A DNA stretch of 64,000 bases from Bradyrhizobium mercantei (GTDB lineage: Bacteria > Pseudomonadota > Alphaproteobacteria > Rhizobiales > Xanthobacteraceae): contig NZ_MKFI01000004.1 in the NCBI RefSeq assembly GCF_001982635.1, forward strand, positions 799,609-863,608, in the 5' to 3' direction. The notes under the pieces are model-generated. The model worked only from the letters and a program-made list of their open reading frames with translations. It was not told the DNA's origin and did no database searches. The position numbers and the translations under genes are program-made. Each line of letters begins with the position of its first letter. Within the stretch, counting starts at the first letter, position 1. This document shows positions 33,266 to 41,826 of the stretch, piece after piece.

Positions 33266-34510
33266 CTAGCGCTGCACGACGTGCTGGTTGGTTTCAGTGG
33301 ATGCCTGCTGCATGCCGCGCGCGCCCATCTCGGCGACTTCCATCTTCAGAAGTGCGCCGGGACGCACGCGCTGCAGGCCGTTGACGACGATGCGGTCGCC
33401 GGATTTCAGGCCGGCGGTGACGATCCGCAGGCCGTCGACCGCGCCGCCGAGCGTGACGGAGCGATAGACGGCGCGGCTGTCATCACCGACCAGCATGACG
33501 AACTTCTTGTCCTGGTCGGTGCCGACCGCGCGCTCGTCGATCAACACCAGCGTCTGCTGCTTGGGCTGGCCCATGCGCACGCGGGCGAATTGGCCGGGGA
33601 TCAGCCGGCCGTCATCGTTCTTGAACACGGCGCGGACGCGGATCGTGCCGCTCTGCCCGTTGACCTGGTTGTCGATCAGCTGGATGTGCCCCTTGGCGCT
33701 GAGGCCGCCCGACGTCACCATGTCGACCGGGATCTGGTCGAGATTGCCCCGCTTGCCGGAGGCATCCGCGATCGAGTTCAGCGCGCGCAGCACCACTTCC
33801 TCGTCCGCATCGAAGCTCGCATAGATCGGATTGACCGAGACCAGCGAGGTCAGGACCGGCGACGAGGTGCCCGCCGCGACGAGATTGCCGACCGTCACCT
33901 CGATCCGGCCGACCCGGCCATCGACCGGCGCGCGGACCTCGGTGTAGTCGAGATTGAGCTTCGCGGTCTGCAGCGCGGCTTCGGCGGCCTTGACGTTGGC
34001 GACCGCCTCGCGATTGGCATTGTCGCGCTGGTCGAAATCGCGCTTGGTGACGATGTTGTTGCCGACCAGCTGCGCGCCGCGCTCGACCTCGCTCGTGGTG
34101 AACACGACGCGGGCCTTGGCGGCCTCGAGCTGGGCCTGGGCGCGGTCGACCTCGGCCGTGTAGGGCGCGGGATCGATCTTGAACAAGATGTCGCCGGACT
34201 TCACCAGCGCGCCCTCGGTGAAGTTGGTCGACAGGATCGCGCCCGCCACCCGCGGCCGGAGCTGGACGCGGTCGACGGCCTCGAGCCGACCCGAGAAGTC
34301 ATCGAACAGGGTGGTTGGCCGTGGCTGGATCACGGCGACCGTGACCGGAACCGCCGGCTCGGGGGCGGCCGCGGTGGCGGTCGCCTGGGCGGCATGGAAA
34401 TAGTGACCGGTCGCGATCGAACCGGCCACCGCGAGGGCGCCAAGGATCACGACACCGCCGACGACGCGTCGGAAACGGCCGGAACGGGGATTTTGGGTTG
34501 ACGAGGGCAT
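33266..34510 (-). CDS. RND efflux periplasmic adaptor (membrane fusion protein)
   Basis: 414-residue AcrA-like adaptor. A single N-terminal membrane anchor (VVGGVVILGALAVAGSIATG) is followed by the biotinyl-lipoyl motif (GRLEAVDRVQLRPRVAG and AGAILSTNFTEGALVKSGDILFKIDP), an alpha-hairpin with TAEVDRAQAQLEAAKARV, a second lipoyl half (YTEVRAPVDGRVGRIEVTVGNLV) and beta-barrel and MP domains (GQFARVRMG). First gene of the operon; 218 bp upstream lies a TetR gene on the other strand, and the -proximal spacer carries a perfect palindrome at 34529-34544. Confidence 0.93.
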   Translation of the reverse strand: MPSSTQNPRSGRFRRVVGGVVILGALAVAGSIATGHYFHAAQATATAAAPEPAVPVTVAVIQPRPTTLFDDFSGRLEAVDRVQLRPRVAGAILSTNFTEGALVKSGDILFKIDPAPYTAEVDRAQAQLEAAKARVVFTTSEVERGAQLVGNNIVTKRDFDQRDNANREAVANVKAAEAALQTAKLNLDYTEVRAPVDGRVGRIEVTVGNLVAAGTSSPVLTSLVSVNPIYASFDADEEVVLRALNSIADASGKRGNLDQIPVDMVTSGGLSAKGHIQLIDNQVNGQSGTIRVRAVFKNDDGRLIPGQFARVRMGQPKQQTLVLIDERAVGTDQDKKFVMLVGDDSRAVYRSVTLGGAVDGLRIVTAGLKSGDRIVVNGLQRVRPGALLKMEVAEMGARGMQQASTETNQHVVQR

Positions 34511-34520
34511 TCACGCGCTC

Positions 34521-34544
34521 CAGATATCTGTAGTGTTCACTACA
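34521..34544. promoter_or_regulatory. TetR-type operator between efflux operon and tetR
   Basis: TGTAGTG-TT-CACTACA (34529-34544) is a perfect 7-bp-arm palindrome 19 bases before the adaptor start; it overlaps at its edge a CAGATATCTG palindrome (34521-34530). A half-site CACTACGAA follows at ~34589. Placement and symmetry fit binding by the adjacent TetR protein. Confidence 0.7.
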
Positions 34545-34714
34545 AATGTGGAGCTAGACGCCGGTTCGCAAGATACTTATGTATCGAGCACTACGAATTA
34601 TTATCTCATTCATGGGGAAATGGGAAGTCGCGGGAAAAACATCACGTGCAACAAGAGGATAAGCCAGGGACAATCCGACATAGAAACGGGCCCCGGCTTA
34701 CGGAGTAACGAGAA

Positions 34715-35314
34715 ATGGGAATGGGACGCCCCCGCGCTTTCGACGCGGACGCCGCTTTGGACCGGGCCATGGACGTGTTCTGGCGCCACGGTTACGAGGG
34801 CGCGACGATCGCGCAGCTCACCGAGGCGATGAGCATCAATCCGCCGAGCCTCTACGCCGCCTTCGGCAGCAAGGAAGGCCTGCTGAAGGCTGCGCTCGAC
34901 CGTTACACCGAAAAGCGCGACGCCTGGATGGACAGGGTGGTCGATGCCCCGACCGCGCACGAGGTGGCCGAGCGCTTTCTGATGGAGCATGCGGACGCCC
35001 AGACCGACCCGGCCAACCCGCCCGGCTGTCTGCTCGTCCAAGGGGGCCTGGCCTGCGGCACCGGCTCGGAGAACGTTCCGTTTGAACTGGCGGCGCGTCG
35101 CACCCGCACCGAGGACCAGTTGCGCGAACGCTTCGTTCGCGCCAAGGCCGAAGGTGACCTCGGCGAGAGCGTCGATCCAGCCACGCTAGCGCGTTATCTG
35201 TCCGCGGTGACATCAGGAATGTGCGTGATGGCCTCCTCGGGCGCCGACCGCGAGGCGCTGCGCGAGATCGCGGCGGTGTCGCTGAAGGCGTTCGAGGAAC
35301 AGACGAAGGGCTGA
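34715..35314 (+). CDS. TetR/AcrR-family regulator of the RND operon
   Basis: 199 residues. The N-terminal helix-turn-helix (residues ~10-55: RAFDADAALDRAMDVFWRHGYEGATIAQLTEAMSINPPSLYAAFGSKEGLL) is canonical TetR. The C-terminal ligand domain contains PGCLLVQGGLACGTGSENVPFELA and resembles the TetR_C_16/AefR-like group. It diverges from the efflux genes over a 204-bp spacer with a perfect palindrome close to the adaptor start, so autoregulation plus repression of efflux is the natural reading. The start ATG 34715 may be four bases late; MGMGRPRAF gives a typical N-terminus. Confidence 0.9.
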   Translation: MGMGRPRAFDADAALDRAMDVFWRHGYEGATIAQLTEAMSINPPSLYAAFGSKEGLLKAALDRYTEKRDAWMDRVVDAPTAHEVAERFLMEHADAQTDPANPPGCLLVQGGLACGTGSENVPFELAARRTRTEDQLRERFVRAKAEGDLGESVDPATLARYLSAVTSGMCVMASSGADREALREIAAVSLKAFEEQTKG

Positions 35315-35327
35315 GTCACCCTTGGCG

Positions 35328-35939
35328 TCACCACATCGTCTGGCGCGCGCGCTCCGGCCATTCGCGATCGTACTTTTCTCCACCGACCGTGTGCTCGCTC
35401 ATCTCGGCGAGAATCTGGCCCGGCGTCGGCAAGGTCTTCGGATCGACCTGCTTGTCCGGATTCCAGAGCTCGGAGCGCACGATCGCGCGGGCGCACTGGA
35501 AGTAGATCTCTTCGACGTTCATCACGATGACCGTGCGCGGCGCCTTGCCTTCCATCTTGAAGGAGGCGAGCAGCTCCGGCTCGGCCGTGACATAGGCGCG
35601 GCTGTTGACGCGCAGCGTGCTGCCCGAACCCGGAATCAGGAACAGCAGCCCGACGCGGGGATCGCGCACGATGTTACGCAGCGAATCGCAGCGGTTGTTG
35701 CCGCGGCGATCCGGCATCATCAACGTCTTCGCATCATGGATACGCACGAAGCCCGGCAGGTCGCCGCGCGGCGAGCAATCGAGCCCCTCGGGGCCGGAGG
35801 TCGCAAGCGACACGAATGGCGACTTCTCGATGAGCACACGATAGAGCGGCGTCACGTGATCGGCGACCTTCACGGTCGACGCGTCGTTCGGGAAACCGTA
35901 GATCGCCTCAAGCTGCTCGATCGTAGAGATCACCGACAT
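35328..35939 (-). CDS. PPOX-type FMN-dependent flavoprotein (MSMEG_1061-like)
   Basis: 203 residues of split-barrel flavoprotein: PFVSLATSGPEGLDCSPRGDLPGFVRI, LMMPDRRGNNRCDSLRNIVRDPRVGLLFLIPG, and GKAPRTVIVMNVEEIYFQCARAIVRS. These match FMN-binding pyridoxamine-phosphate-oxidase-like proteins often annotated as pyridoxamine 5'-phosphate oxidase family, not true PdxH. Start ATG 35939 has AAGGAGA upstream. It lies 31 bases downstream of phnN on the same strand, so it may be the last gene of the phn operon; no link to phosphonates is established for the family. Confidence 0.82.
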   Translation of the reverse strand: MSVISTIEQLEAIYGFPNDASTVKVADHVTPLYRVLIEKSPFVSLATSGPEGLDCSPRGDLPGFVRIHDAKTLMMPDRRGNNRCDSLRNIVRDPRVGLLFLIPGSGSTLRVNSRAYVTAEPELLASFKMEGKAPRTVIVMNVEEIYFQCARAIVRSELWNPDKQVDPKTLPTPGQILAEMSEHTVGGEKYDREWPERARQTMW

Positions 35940-35970
35940 CAGTGCTGTTCTCCTTTGTGGCTCGTCGTCA

Positions 35971-36564
35971 CTACTCGTCCCAGCGTTCGCCCTTGATGAT
36001 GCGGACAAGCTGTCGCGCGTGGTATTCGGCGGTGCCGGAATTGACGATGGTGAAATCGGGCGTCGAGGTGCTCTCTTCGACGGTGCGGGCCAGCCGCTGC
36101 GCGAGCAGGCCGTCGCTGCTGCGCGCCCGCGCGGCCAGCCGCGCCGCCAGCACGTCCGGCGGCGCCGTAACCGACACCACGATGGGATTGGCATAGTTGC
36201 GCCGCGCCGCCGCGATCACCGTGCGCGAGACATTCGCGATCACGGTGCGCCCGGCGCGGATCTCGTCGTTGATCGCCCGCGACAGCGCGTAGCGATGGCC
36301 GTGCGCTTCCCAGTGCATCGCATAGTCGCCGCCGGCGGCTGCGCGCTGGAAATTCTCCGCGCTGACCTCTTCATTGTCTTCCGACACCGAGGCCTGGCGG
36401 GTGATCAGGCGGCGGGGAAACACGACGTCGCGATCATCGGCGCAGGCCGCCTTGGCCAGCCCCAGCAGCGTATCCTTGCCGGCGCCGCTCGGGCCGACCA
36501 CCAGGATCAACCGGCCGGGGCCGATTGCGGCGCGCTGCCCGGCGATGACGGACGCGTCGGTCAC
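35971..36564 (-). CDS. phnN: Ribose 1,5-bisphosphate phosphokinase
   Basis: ATP-dependent kinase that turns ribose 1,5-bisphosphate, the end of the C-P lyase route, into PRPP. 197 residues with Walker A GPSGAGKDTLLG (~24-35), RRLITRQASVSEDNEEVSA guanylate-kinase-like lid, and TVIANVSRTVI/ VVSVTAPPDVLAARLAAR body. It overlaps phnM by 4 bp (ATGA), so translation is coupled. Product feeds nucleotide and His/Trp synthesis. Confidence 0.94.
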   Translation of the reverse strand: MTDASVIAGQRAAIGPGRLILVVGPSGAGKDTLLGLAKAACADDRDVVFPRRLITRQASVSEDNEEVSAENFQRAAAGGDYAMHWEAHGHRYALSRAINDEIRAGRTVIANVSRTVIAAARRNYANPIVVSVTAPPDVLAARLAARARSSDGLLAQRLARTVEESTSTPDFTIVNSGTAEYHARQLVRIIKGERWDE

Positions 36565-37715
36565 GCGACCCTCCCCCCTTCGCGCCAGACGCTGCGCACG
36601 ACCGGCAGATCGCGCGCGACATGAACGCGGATCAGGTCGGCGCGCCTGCCGACCGCGATCTCGCCGCGATCTGACAGACCGACCGCTTCGGCCGGGGTCT
36701 TGGTCACGGTACGGACGGCGGAGGCGAGATCGATCGCCGGCACGTGCCGCGGCAATTGCAGGGCCGCCATCAACAGGCTGGACGGGATGTAGTCCGACGA
36801 CAGGATATCGAGCATGCCCTCATTGGCCAGATCAACGGCGGCGATATTGCCGGAGTGCGAGCCGCCGCGCACCACGTTCGGCGCGCCCATCAGGATGTCG
36901 ATGCCGGCCGCGTGCAAGCCGCGCGCGGCTTTCATCGTGGTCGGGAATTCCGCGACCGCAACCTTGTCGTTGACGGCGTCGACCACGTTTTCCTCGGTGG
37001 TGTCGTCGTGGCTCGCCAGCGGGATCCTGTACTCATGGGCCAGCGCGACGATCGCGCGGGTGTTGGCGACCGCATATTCCTTCTGATAGGCGAAGCGCCG
37101 TGCGAACAGTACATCGAGCTGGGCATCGGTCATGCCGCCGCCCTTGCCGCGGTAGTAGTCGCGCAGCTTGACCTCGTCGCGGAACTGGCGCTGGCCCGGC
37201 GTATGGTCCATCAGCGACATCAGCCGCACGTCCGGCCGGTCGATCAGCTCCTTGGCCTCGGCGACGACGTCGGGCATCGGCACCTCGCAGCGCAGATGCA
37301 GGAAGTGATCGGCGCGCAGCAGGTCCTCCTCGCGCGCCGCCGAGATCGCCGCCGCCAGCACGCCGGCACGGCCGTCGACATCCTCGGCGCCGTCCTCGCG
37401 CCAGACCCGCAGCGAATCCAGCACCGTGGTGATGCCCGAGGTCGCGAGCTGCCCGTCATAGGAGATCACGGCGGCGACCGGATTCCAGAACACCTTCGGC
37501 CGCGGCACGTAGTGCATCTCGAGATGGTCGGTGTGCAGCTCGATCAGCCCGGGCATCAGGAGGTCGCCGGCGGCGTCCTCGGCAGCCTCCGGCGCCCTGC
37601 CCTCGCCGAACTCGGCGATCTTGCCGTCGGCAATCGCGACCCAGCCCTGCTCGATCACGCGATCGGCGAGGACCAGCCGGGCGTTGCCGATGATGCTGTC
37701 TTGCTTGGCGGTCAT
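36561..37715 (-). CDS. phnM: Alpha-D-ribose 1-methylphosphonate 5-triphosphate diphosphatase
   Basis: Amidohydrolase-fold enzyme that removes pyrophosphate from ribose 1-methylphosphonate 5-triphosphate, preparing the substrate of PhnJ. 384 residues: LLMPGLIELHTDHLEMHYVPRP with the metal-binding HTD, DDTTEENVV, and NVVRGGSHSGN near the C-terminal metal site. Overlaps phnN downstream and follows phnL with a 13-bp gap. A second, very different phnM homologue lies at 47855-49027. Confidence 0.94.
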   Translation of the reverse strand: MTAKQDSIIGNARLVLADRVIEQGWVAIADGKIAEFGEGRAPEAAEDAAGDLLMPGLIELHTDHLEMHYVPRPKVFWNPVAAVISYDGQLATSGITTVLDSLRVWREDGAEDVDGRAGVLAAAISAAREEDLLRADHFLHLRCEVPMPDVVAEAKELIDRPDVRLMSLMDHTPGQRQFRDEVKLRDYYRGKGGGMTDAQLDVLFARRFAYQKEYAVANTRAIVALAHEYRIPLASHDDTTEENVVDAVNDKVAVAEFPTTMKAARGLHAAGIDILMGAPNVVRGGSHSGNIAAVDLANEGMLDILSSDYIPSSLLMAALQLPRHVPAIDLASAVRTVTKTPAEAVGLSDRGEIAVGRRADLIRVHVARDLPVVRSVWREGGRVA

Positions 37716-37728
37716 TTCAAAAGGTCCT

Positions 37729-38439
37729 TCAGGCAGCGGCAGCGAACGAGGTCACGTCGACGATACGGTCGGCGATCAGATGACGGATTTCGTCGTCATG
37801 GACAATCGCGACCATCGCGACGCCCTTGGTCTTTTTCTCCGCAATCAGCTCGACCACCACTGCGCGATTCGCCGCATCGAGCGAAGCGGTCGGCTCATCC
37901 AGCAGCAGGATCGGCAGGTCCGAGATGAAGCCGCGCGCGATGTTGACGCGCTGCTGCTCGCCGCCGGAGAAGGTCGAGGGCGGCAGGGTCCAGAGCCGCT
38001 CCGGGATGTTGAGTCGGCGCAGCAGTTTTCCGGCCCGCTCGCGGGCTTCCTCGCGCGGCACGCCGTTGGCGATCAGGGGCTCGGCGACGACGTCGATCGT
38101 CGCCACCCGCGGCACCGCACGCAGGAACTGGCTGACATAGCCGATGGTGGAGCGGCGGATGCTCAGCACCTGGCGCGGCTCCGCAGTGGCGAGGTCGATC
38201 ACCTTGCCGTGGTGGCGGATGTCGATCCGGCCGCTGTCGCAGCGGTAGTTGCCGAAGATCATCTTCAGGATCGAGGATTTTCCGGCGCCCGACGGGCCCG
38301 ACAGCACCACGCACTCACCCGGATCGGCGTGGAACGAGACGCCGCGCACCACGGGCAGCTCGACGCCGCCCTGCAGATGCATGGTGAAGGTCTTCTCGGC
38401 GTTGGCAAGTTCGATCATCGCGGTCATTGGCAAGCTCAT
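37729..38439 (-). CDS. phnL: Phosphonate C-P lyase system protein PhnL (ABC ATPase-like)
   Basis: 236-residue ABC-type ATPase of the C-P lyase complex. Walker A GPSGAGKSSILK, signature FSGGEQQRVNIAR and Walker B LLLDEPTASLDAAN are complete. The start overlaps phnK (ATGA), giving coupled translation. In E. coli PhnL binds the core with PhnK; its exact task is still debated. Confidence 0.93.
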   Translation of the reverse strand: MSLPMTAMIELANAEKTFTMHLQGGVELPVVRGVSFHADPGECVVLSGPSGAGKSSILKMIFGNYRCDSGRIDIRHHGKVIDLATAEPRQVLSIRRSTIGYVSQFLRAVPRVATIDVVAEPLIANGVPREEARERAGKLLRRLNIPERLWTLPPSTFSGGEQQRVNIARGFISDLPILLLDEPTASLDAANRAVVVELIAEKKTKGVAMVAIVHDDEIRHLIADRIVDVTSFAAAA

Positions 38440-39233
38440 GGCGGCAGAATCGAGGAAACGAGCAGCTGTGTATAGGGCTCGCGAGGATCGTCGAGCACCT
38501 GGTCGGTGAGGCCGGTCTCAATGACTCGGCCGCCCTTCATCACCATCACGCGATGCGACAGCAGGCGCGCGACGGCGAGATCGTGGGTGACGACGATGGC
38601 GGCTAGTCCAAGCTCGCTGACCAGATTGCGCATCAGATCGAGCAGGCGCGCCTGCACCGAGACGTCGAGGCCGCCGGTCGGCTCGTCCATGAACACCAGC
38701 CGCGGCTCGGTGACGAGGTTGCGCGCGATCTGCAGCCGCTGCCGCATGCCGCCGGAATAGGTCTTCGGCGCATCGTCGATGCGGCCGACATCGATCTCGA
38801 CCCGCTCGAGCCAGGTCGAGGCGGTGTCGCGGATACGACCGTAGTGATTCCAGCCGACCGCCATCAGCCGCTCGCCGACATTGGCGCCGGCCGAAACGCC
38901 CATGCGCAGGCCCTGCGCCGGGTCCTGATGCACGAAGCCCCAGTCGGTGCGGAACAGGAAGCGCCGCTCCGCTTCGCCGAGCTCAGCGAGATCGCGCAGC
39001 ACGCCGTCGCGCATCCGGTAGGACACCCGCCCCGCGCTCGGCGCGAGCTGCGCCGAGAGCAGTTGGAGCAGCGTCGACTTGCCCGAACCGGACTCACCCA
39101 CGATCGCCAGCACCTCGCCGGGATAGAGCGCAAACGAGACGTCGCGGCAGGCCGCGAGCCGGCCGTAATTCTTGGCGAGCCCGTCGGCCACCAGCAACGG
39201 CTGGTCGTTGTCGAGGCTTGCGAGCTCAGACAT
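38436..39233 (-). CDS. phnK: Phosphonate C-P lyase system protein PhnK (ABC ATPase-like)
   Basis: 265 residues. Walker A GESGSGKST (46-54), signature YSGGMRQRLQIA and Walker B RLVFMDEPTGGLDV. Resembles oligopeptide-transporter ATPases, as PhnK does; in the C-P lyase complex it docks on PhnJ. Overlaps phnJ by 8 bp and phnL by 4 bp. Confidence 0.94.
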   Translation of the reverse strand: MSELASLDNDQPLLVADGLAKNYGRLAACRDVSFALYPGEVLAIVGESGSGKSTLLQLLSAQLAPSAGRVSYRMRDGVLRDLAELGEAERRFLFRTDWGFVHQDPAQGLRMGVSAGANVGERLMAVGWNHYGRIRDTASTWLERVEIDVGRIDDAPKTYSGGMRQRLQIARNLVTEPRLVFMDEPTGGLDVSVQARLLDLMRNLVSELGLAAIVVTHDLAVARLLSHRVMVMKGGRVIETGLTDQVLDDPREPYTQLLVSSILPP

Positions 39234-40110
39234 GCGCCTTCTCCTTGTGCGGCGCCGCGCTCTCGGTGCCGTGGTGGCCGGCCGCCTGGCGCTGCTCGCA
39301 GAAGTCGGTGTCGGAGCAGACGAACATCCGCCCGCCCTTGTCGTCGGTGACGATCTCGTCGAGATAGGAGTTGTCGGCGCCGCACAGCGCGCAGGGCGCG
39401 TTGAAGCGGTAGCGCGTGAACGGGTGGTCCTCGAAATCCAGCGAGACCACGGTGGTGTAGGGCGGGATCGCGTAGATGCGCTTCTCGCGGCCGGCGCCGA
39501 ACAGCTGCAACGCCGCGCAATTGTCCATCTTCGGATTGTCGAATTTCGGCGTCGGCGACGGGTCCATCACGTAGCGCGCATTCACCTTCACCGGATAGGC
39601 GTAAGCGGTCGCGATGTGGCCGAAACGCGCGATGTCCTCGTAGAGCTTGACATGCATCAGCCCGTATTCGGCGAGCGCGTGCATGCGCCGCGTCTCGGTC
39701 TCGCGCGGTTCGAGGAAGCGCAGCGGCTCAGGGATCGGCACCTGATAGACCAGCACCTGCCCGGCATGCAGCGACGCCTCGGGAATGCGGTGGCGGGTCT
39801 GGATCACGGTCGCATCCGTCGTCGAGGTCGTGGTCGCGACACCCGCGGTCTTGCCGAAGAACTTTCGGATCGAGATTGCGTTGGTGGTGTCGTCGGACCC
39901 CTGGTCGATCACCTTCAGCACATCCTCGGGGCCGAGGATCGCGGCCGTCACCTGCACGCCGCCGGTGCCCCAGCCATAGGGCATCGGCATCTCGCGGCTT
40001 GCAAACGGCACCTGATAGCCGGGGATCGCGATCGCCTTCAGGATCGCGCGGCGAATCATCCGCTTGGTCTGCTCGTCGAGATAGGCGAAGTTGTATGTCG
40101 GCGCGTTCAT
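39226..40110 (-). CDS. phnJ: Alpha-D-ribose 1-methylphosphonate 5-phosphate C-P lyase
   Basis: The radical-SAM enzyme that cleaves the C-P bond. 294 residues. The cluster cysteines of E. coli PhnJ (C241, C244, C266, C272) map to C240, C243, C265 and C271 in APCALCG and FVCSDTDFC. Other conserved blocks are MPYGWGTGGVQ and KMDNCAALQLFGAGREKRIY. I chose ATG 40110, which overlaps the phnI stop by 4 bp; the frame is open to 40449, but the extra part has no family match. Confidence 0.97.
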   Translation of the reverse strand: MNAPTYNFAYLDEQTKRMIRRAILKAIAIPGYQVPFASREMPMPYGWGTGGVQVTAAILGPEDVLKVIDQGSDDTTNAISIRKFFGKTAGVATTTSTTDATVIQTRHRIPEASLHAGQVLVYQVPIPEPLRFLEPRETETRRMHALAEYGLMHVKLYEDIARFGHIATAYAYPVKVNARYVMDPSPTPKFDNPKMDNCAALQLFGAGREKRIYAIPPYTTVVSLDFEDHPFTRYRFNAPCALCGADNSYLDEIVTDDKGGRMFVCSDTDFCEQRQAAGHHGTESAAPHKEKAHV

Positions 40111-41210
40111 TCCGCGGCCTCCCGCAATTCCGGAGCCTGGTTGGCTTCGGCGAATTCCTGCCGCAGCTTGCGCAGCAGGCCGAGCTCCGACTGGAAGTCG
40201 ACGTAATGCGGCAGCTTGAGATGTTCGACGAAGCCGGTCGACTGGACGTTGTCGGAGTGCGACATCACGAACTCCTCGTCCTGCGCCGGCGCCGCCGCTT
40301 CCTCGCCGAGCTCGCCCGCGCGCAGCGCGCGGTCGACCAGCGCCATCGACATGGTCTTGCGCTCGCTCTGGCCGAAGGCGAGGCCATAGCCGCGGGTGAA
40401 GCACGGCGCCTCGGTGGTCGAGCCCTTGAACTGGTTGACCATCTGGCATTCGGTCAATTCGATCGAGCCGAGCGGCACGGCGAAGCCAGCGTCCTCGGCA
40501 AAGAACTCGACCTCGACCTCGCCGAAGCGGATCTCGCCGGCGAAGGGATGGTTGCGGCCGTAGCCGCGCTGCGTCGAATAGCCGAGTGCGAGCAGGAAGC
40601 CTTCATCGCCGCGCGCGAGGTTCTGCAGCCGCAGATCGCGATCGGCTGGGAAGCTCAGCGGCTCGCGCGTGAGGTCGCCGACCACAGCGTCAGAATCGGC
40701 CTGCGGCGAGGATTCGATCAGGCCGTCGCGGCCGAGAATGTCGGTGACCCGGGGCGTAGCCGCCTGCGAGGCGTCCGCGGTCGTCGGCTGCTCCGGCACA
40801 AAACCTTCCGCAAGCTGCGGATCGAGCAGGCGATGGGTGTAGTCGAAGGTCGGGCCCAGGATCTGGCCGCCCGGCACGTCCTTGAAGGTCGAGGAGATGC
40901 GGCGCCGCACCTGCATCTCGCCGGTGTTGACCGGCTCGGTGGCACCGAAGCGCGGCAGCGTAGCGCGGAATGCGCGCGCCAGGAAGATCGCCTCGATCAT
41001 ATCGCCGCGCGCCTGCTTGATCGCCAGCGCCGCGAGCTCGCGGTCGTACAGCGAGCCTTCGGTCATCACGCGATCGACGCCGAGCGCGAGCTGCTCGGAG
41101 ATCTGCGCCAGCGTCACCTCGGGCACATCGCGATCGCCGCGCCGCTCATGCGCGAGCAGGCGATGGGCGTTCTCGATGGCGCGTTCGCCTCCCTTGACGG
41201 CTACATACAT
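40107..41210 (-). CDS. phnI: Phosphonate C-P lyase core subunit / nucleosidase PhnI
   Basis: 367 residues. With PhnG, PhnH and PhnL it attaches phosphonate to ribose triphosphate, displacing adenine from ATP; PhnI carries the nucleosidase activity. Recognisable start MYVAVKGGERAIENAHRLL, then GDMIEAIFLARAFRATLPRF, EPVNTGEMQVRRRISSTFKD and a C-terminal HYVDFQSELGLLRKLR. Overlaps phnJ by 4 bp. Confidence 0.95.
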   Translation of the reverse strand: MYVAVKGGERAIENAHRLLAHERRGDRDVPEVTLAQISEQLALGVDRVMTEGSLYDRELAALAIKQARGDMIEAIFLARAFRATLPRFGATEPVNTGEMQVRRRISSTFKDVPGGQILGPTFDYTHRLLDPQLAEGFVPEQPTTADASQAATPRVTDILGRDGLIESSPQADSDAVVGDLTREPLSFPADRDLRLQNLARGDEGFLLALGYSTQRGYGRNHPFAGEIRFGEVEVEFFAEDAGFAVPLGSIELTECQMVNQFKGSTTEAPCFTRGYGLAFGQSERKTMSMALVDRALRAGELGEEAAAPAQDEEFVMSHSDNVQSTGFVEHLKLPHYVDFQSELGLLRKLRQEFAEANQAPELREAAE

Positions 41211-41213
41211 CGC

Positions 41214-41822
41214 TCACACTCCGCTTGCGATCAGGCGCGTGGTGCGCGGGATCGCGACGATGCTGTCGTCATGGACCAGCACGACATCGATGCCGCGCGG
41301 GAACAGGGCCTCGTTGATCGACAGCCGCTGGAACAGATCGCGCGGCTTGATCATCGCCTGCAGCAGCGCGCTGCCGTCGATGCCGGGCCCCTTCAGCTCG
41401 AAGGCCGGCCCCTGCGTCAGGCTGTCGACCTGCAGGATCAGCGTGGTCGAACGGTCTGGATATTCGCTGCTGCCGAACGCGAAGCGCTCCAGCGCCGGCA
41501 GGTTCGCGGCATCGCCGATCAGCGCGAAGCTCGCGATCGAGGAATCCGAGATCACCGGCGCGCTGGCGTGAAACTTCAGCCAGCGTGCGACATCAGGCGT
41601 CGCCGACATCGCGGCGTCGAGCCAGATCGGCGTGTCGTGATCGAACAGCGTCAGCGCGATCGCGGCCGCGCCGCGCATCATGCCGGCCGGCGTTCCGACG
41701 CTGGCGGCGACGCGCTGCACGCTGCCCGGGCGCGCCATCGCATCCATCACGGAACGGAAAGTGGATTGCGCCGACAGCACCTTGTCGGCAAAGCCTGCGG
41801 GCATTTCGGCAATCGTCGTCAT
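41214..41822 (-). CDS. phnH: Phosphonate C-P lyase core subunit PhnH
   Basis: 202 residues. PhnH of E. coli is a PLP-transferase-like fold without the PLP site that forms part of the PhnGHIJ core. Landmarks here: FADKVLSAQSTFRSVMDAMARPG, SVQRVAASVGTP, ALTLFDHDTPIWLDA and VQVDSLTQGP-like ILQVDSLTQGPAF, ending GIDVVLVHDDSIVAIPRTTRL. Start MTTIAEMPAGF (41822) leaves 4 bases after phnG; an ATG at 41837 would overlap phnG instead. Confidence 0.94.
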   Translation of the reverse strand: MTTIAEMPAGFADKVLSAQSTFRSVMDAMARPGSVQRVAASVGTPAGMMRGAAAIALTLFDHDTPIWLDAAMSATPDVARWLKFHASAPVISDSSIASFALIGDAANLPALERFAFGSSEYPDRSTTLILQVDSLTQGPAFELKGPGIDGSALLQAMIKPRDLFQRLSINEALFPRGIDVVLVHDDSIVAIPRTTRLIASGV

Positions 41823-41826
41823 TGCA

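Noticed and set aside
40111..40449. N-terminal extension of phnJ
   Set aside because: Inside phnI, in another frame; real start overlaps the phnI stop by 4 bp.
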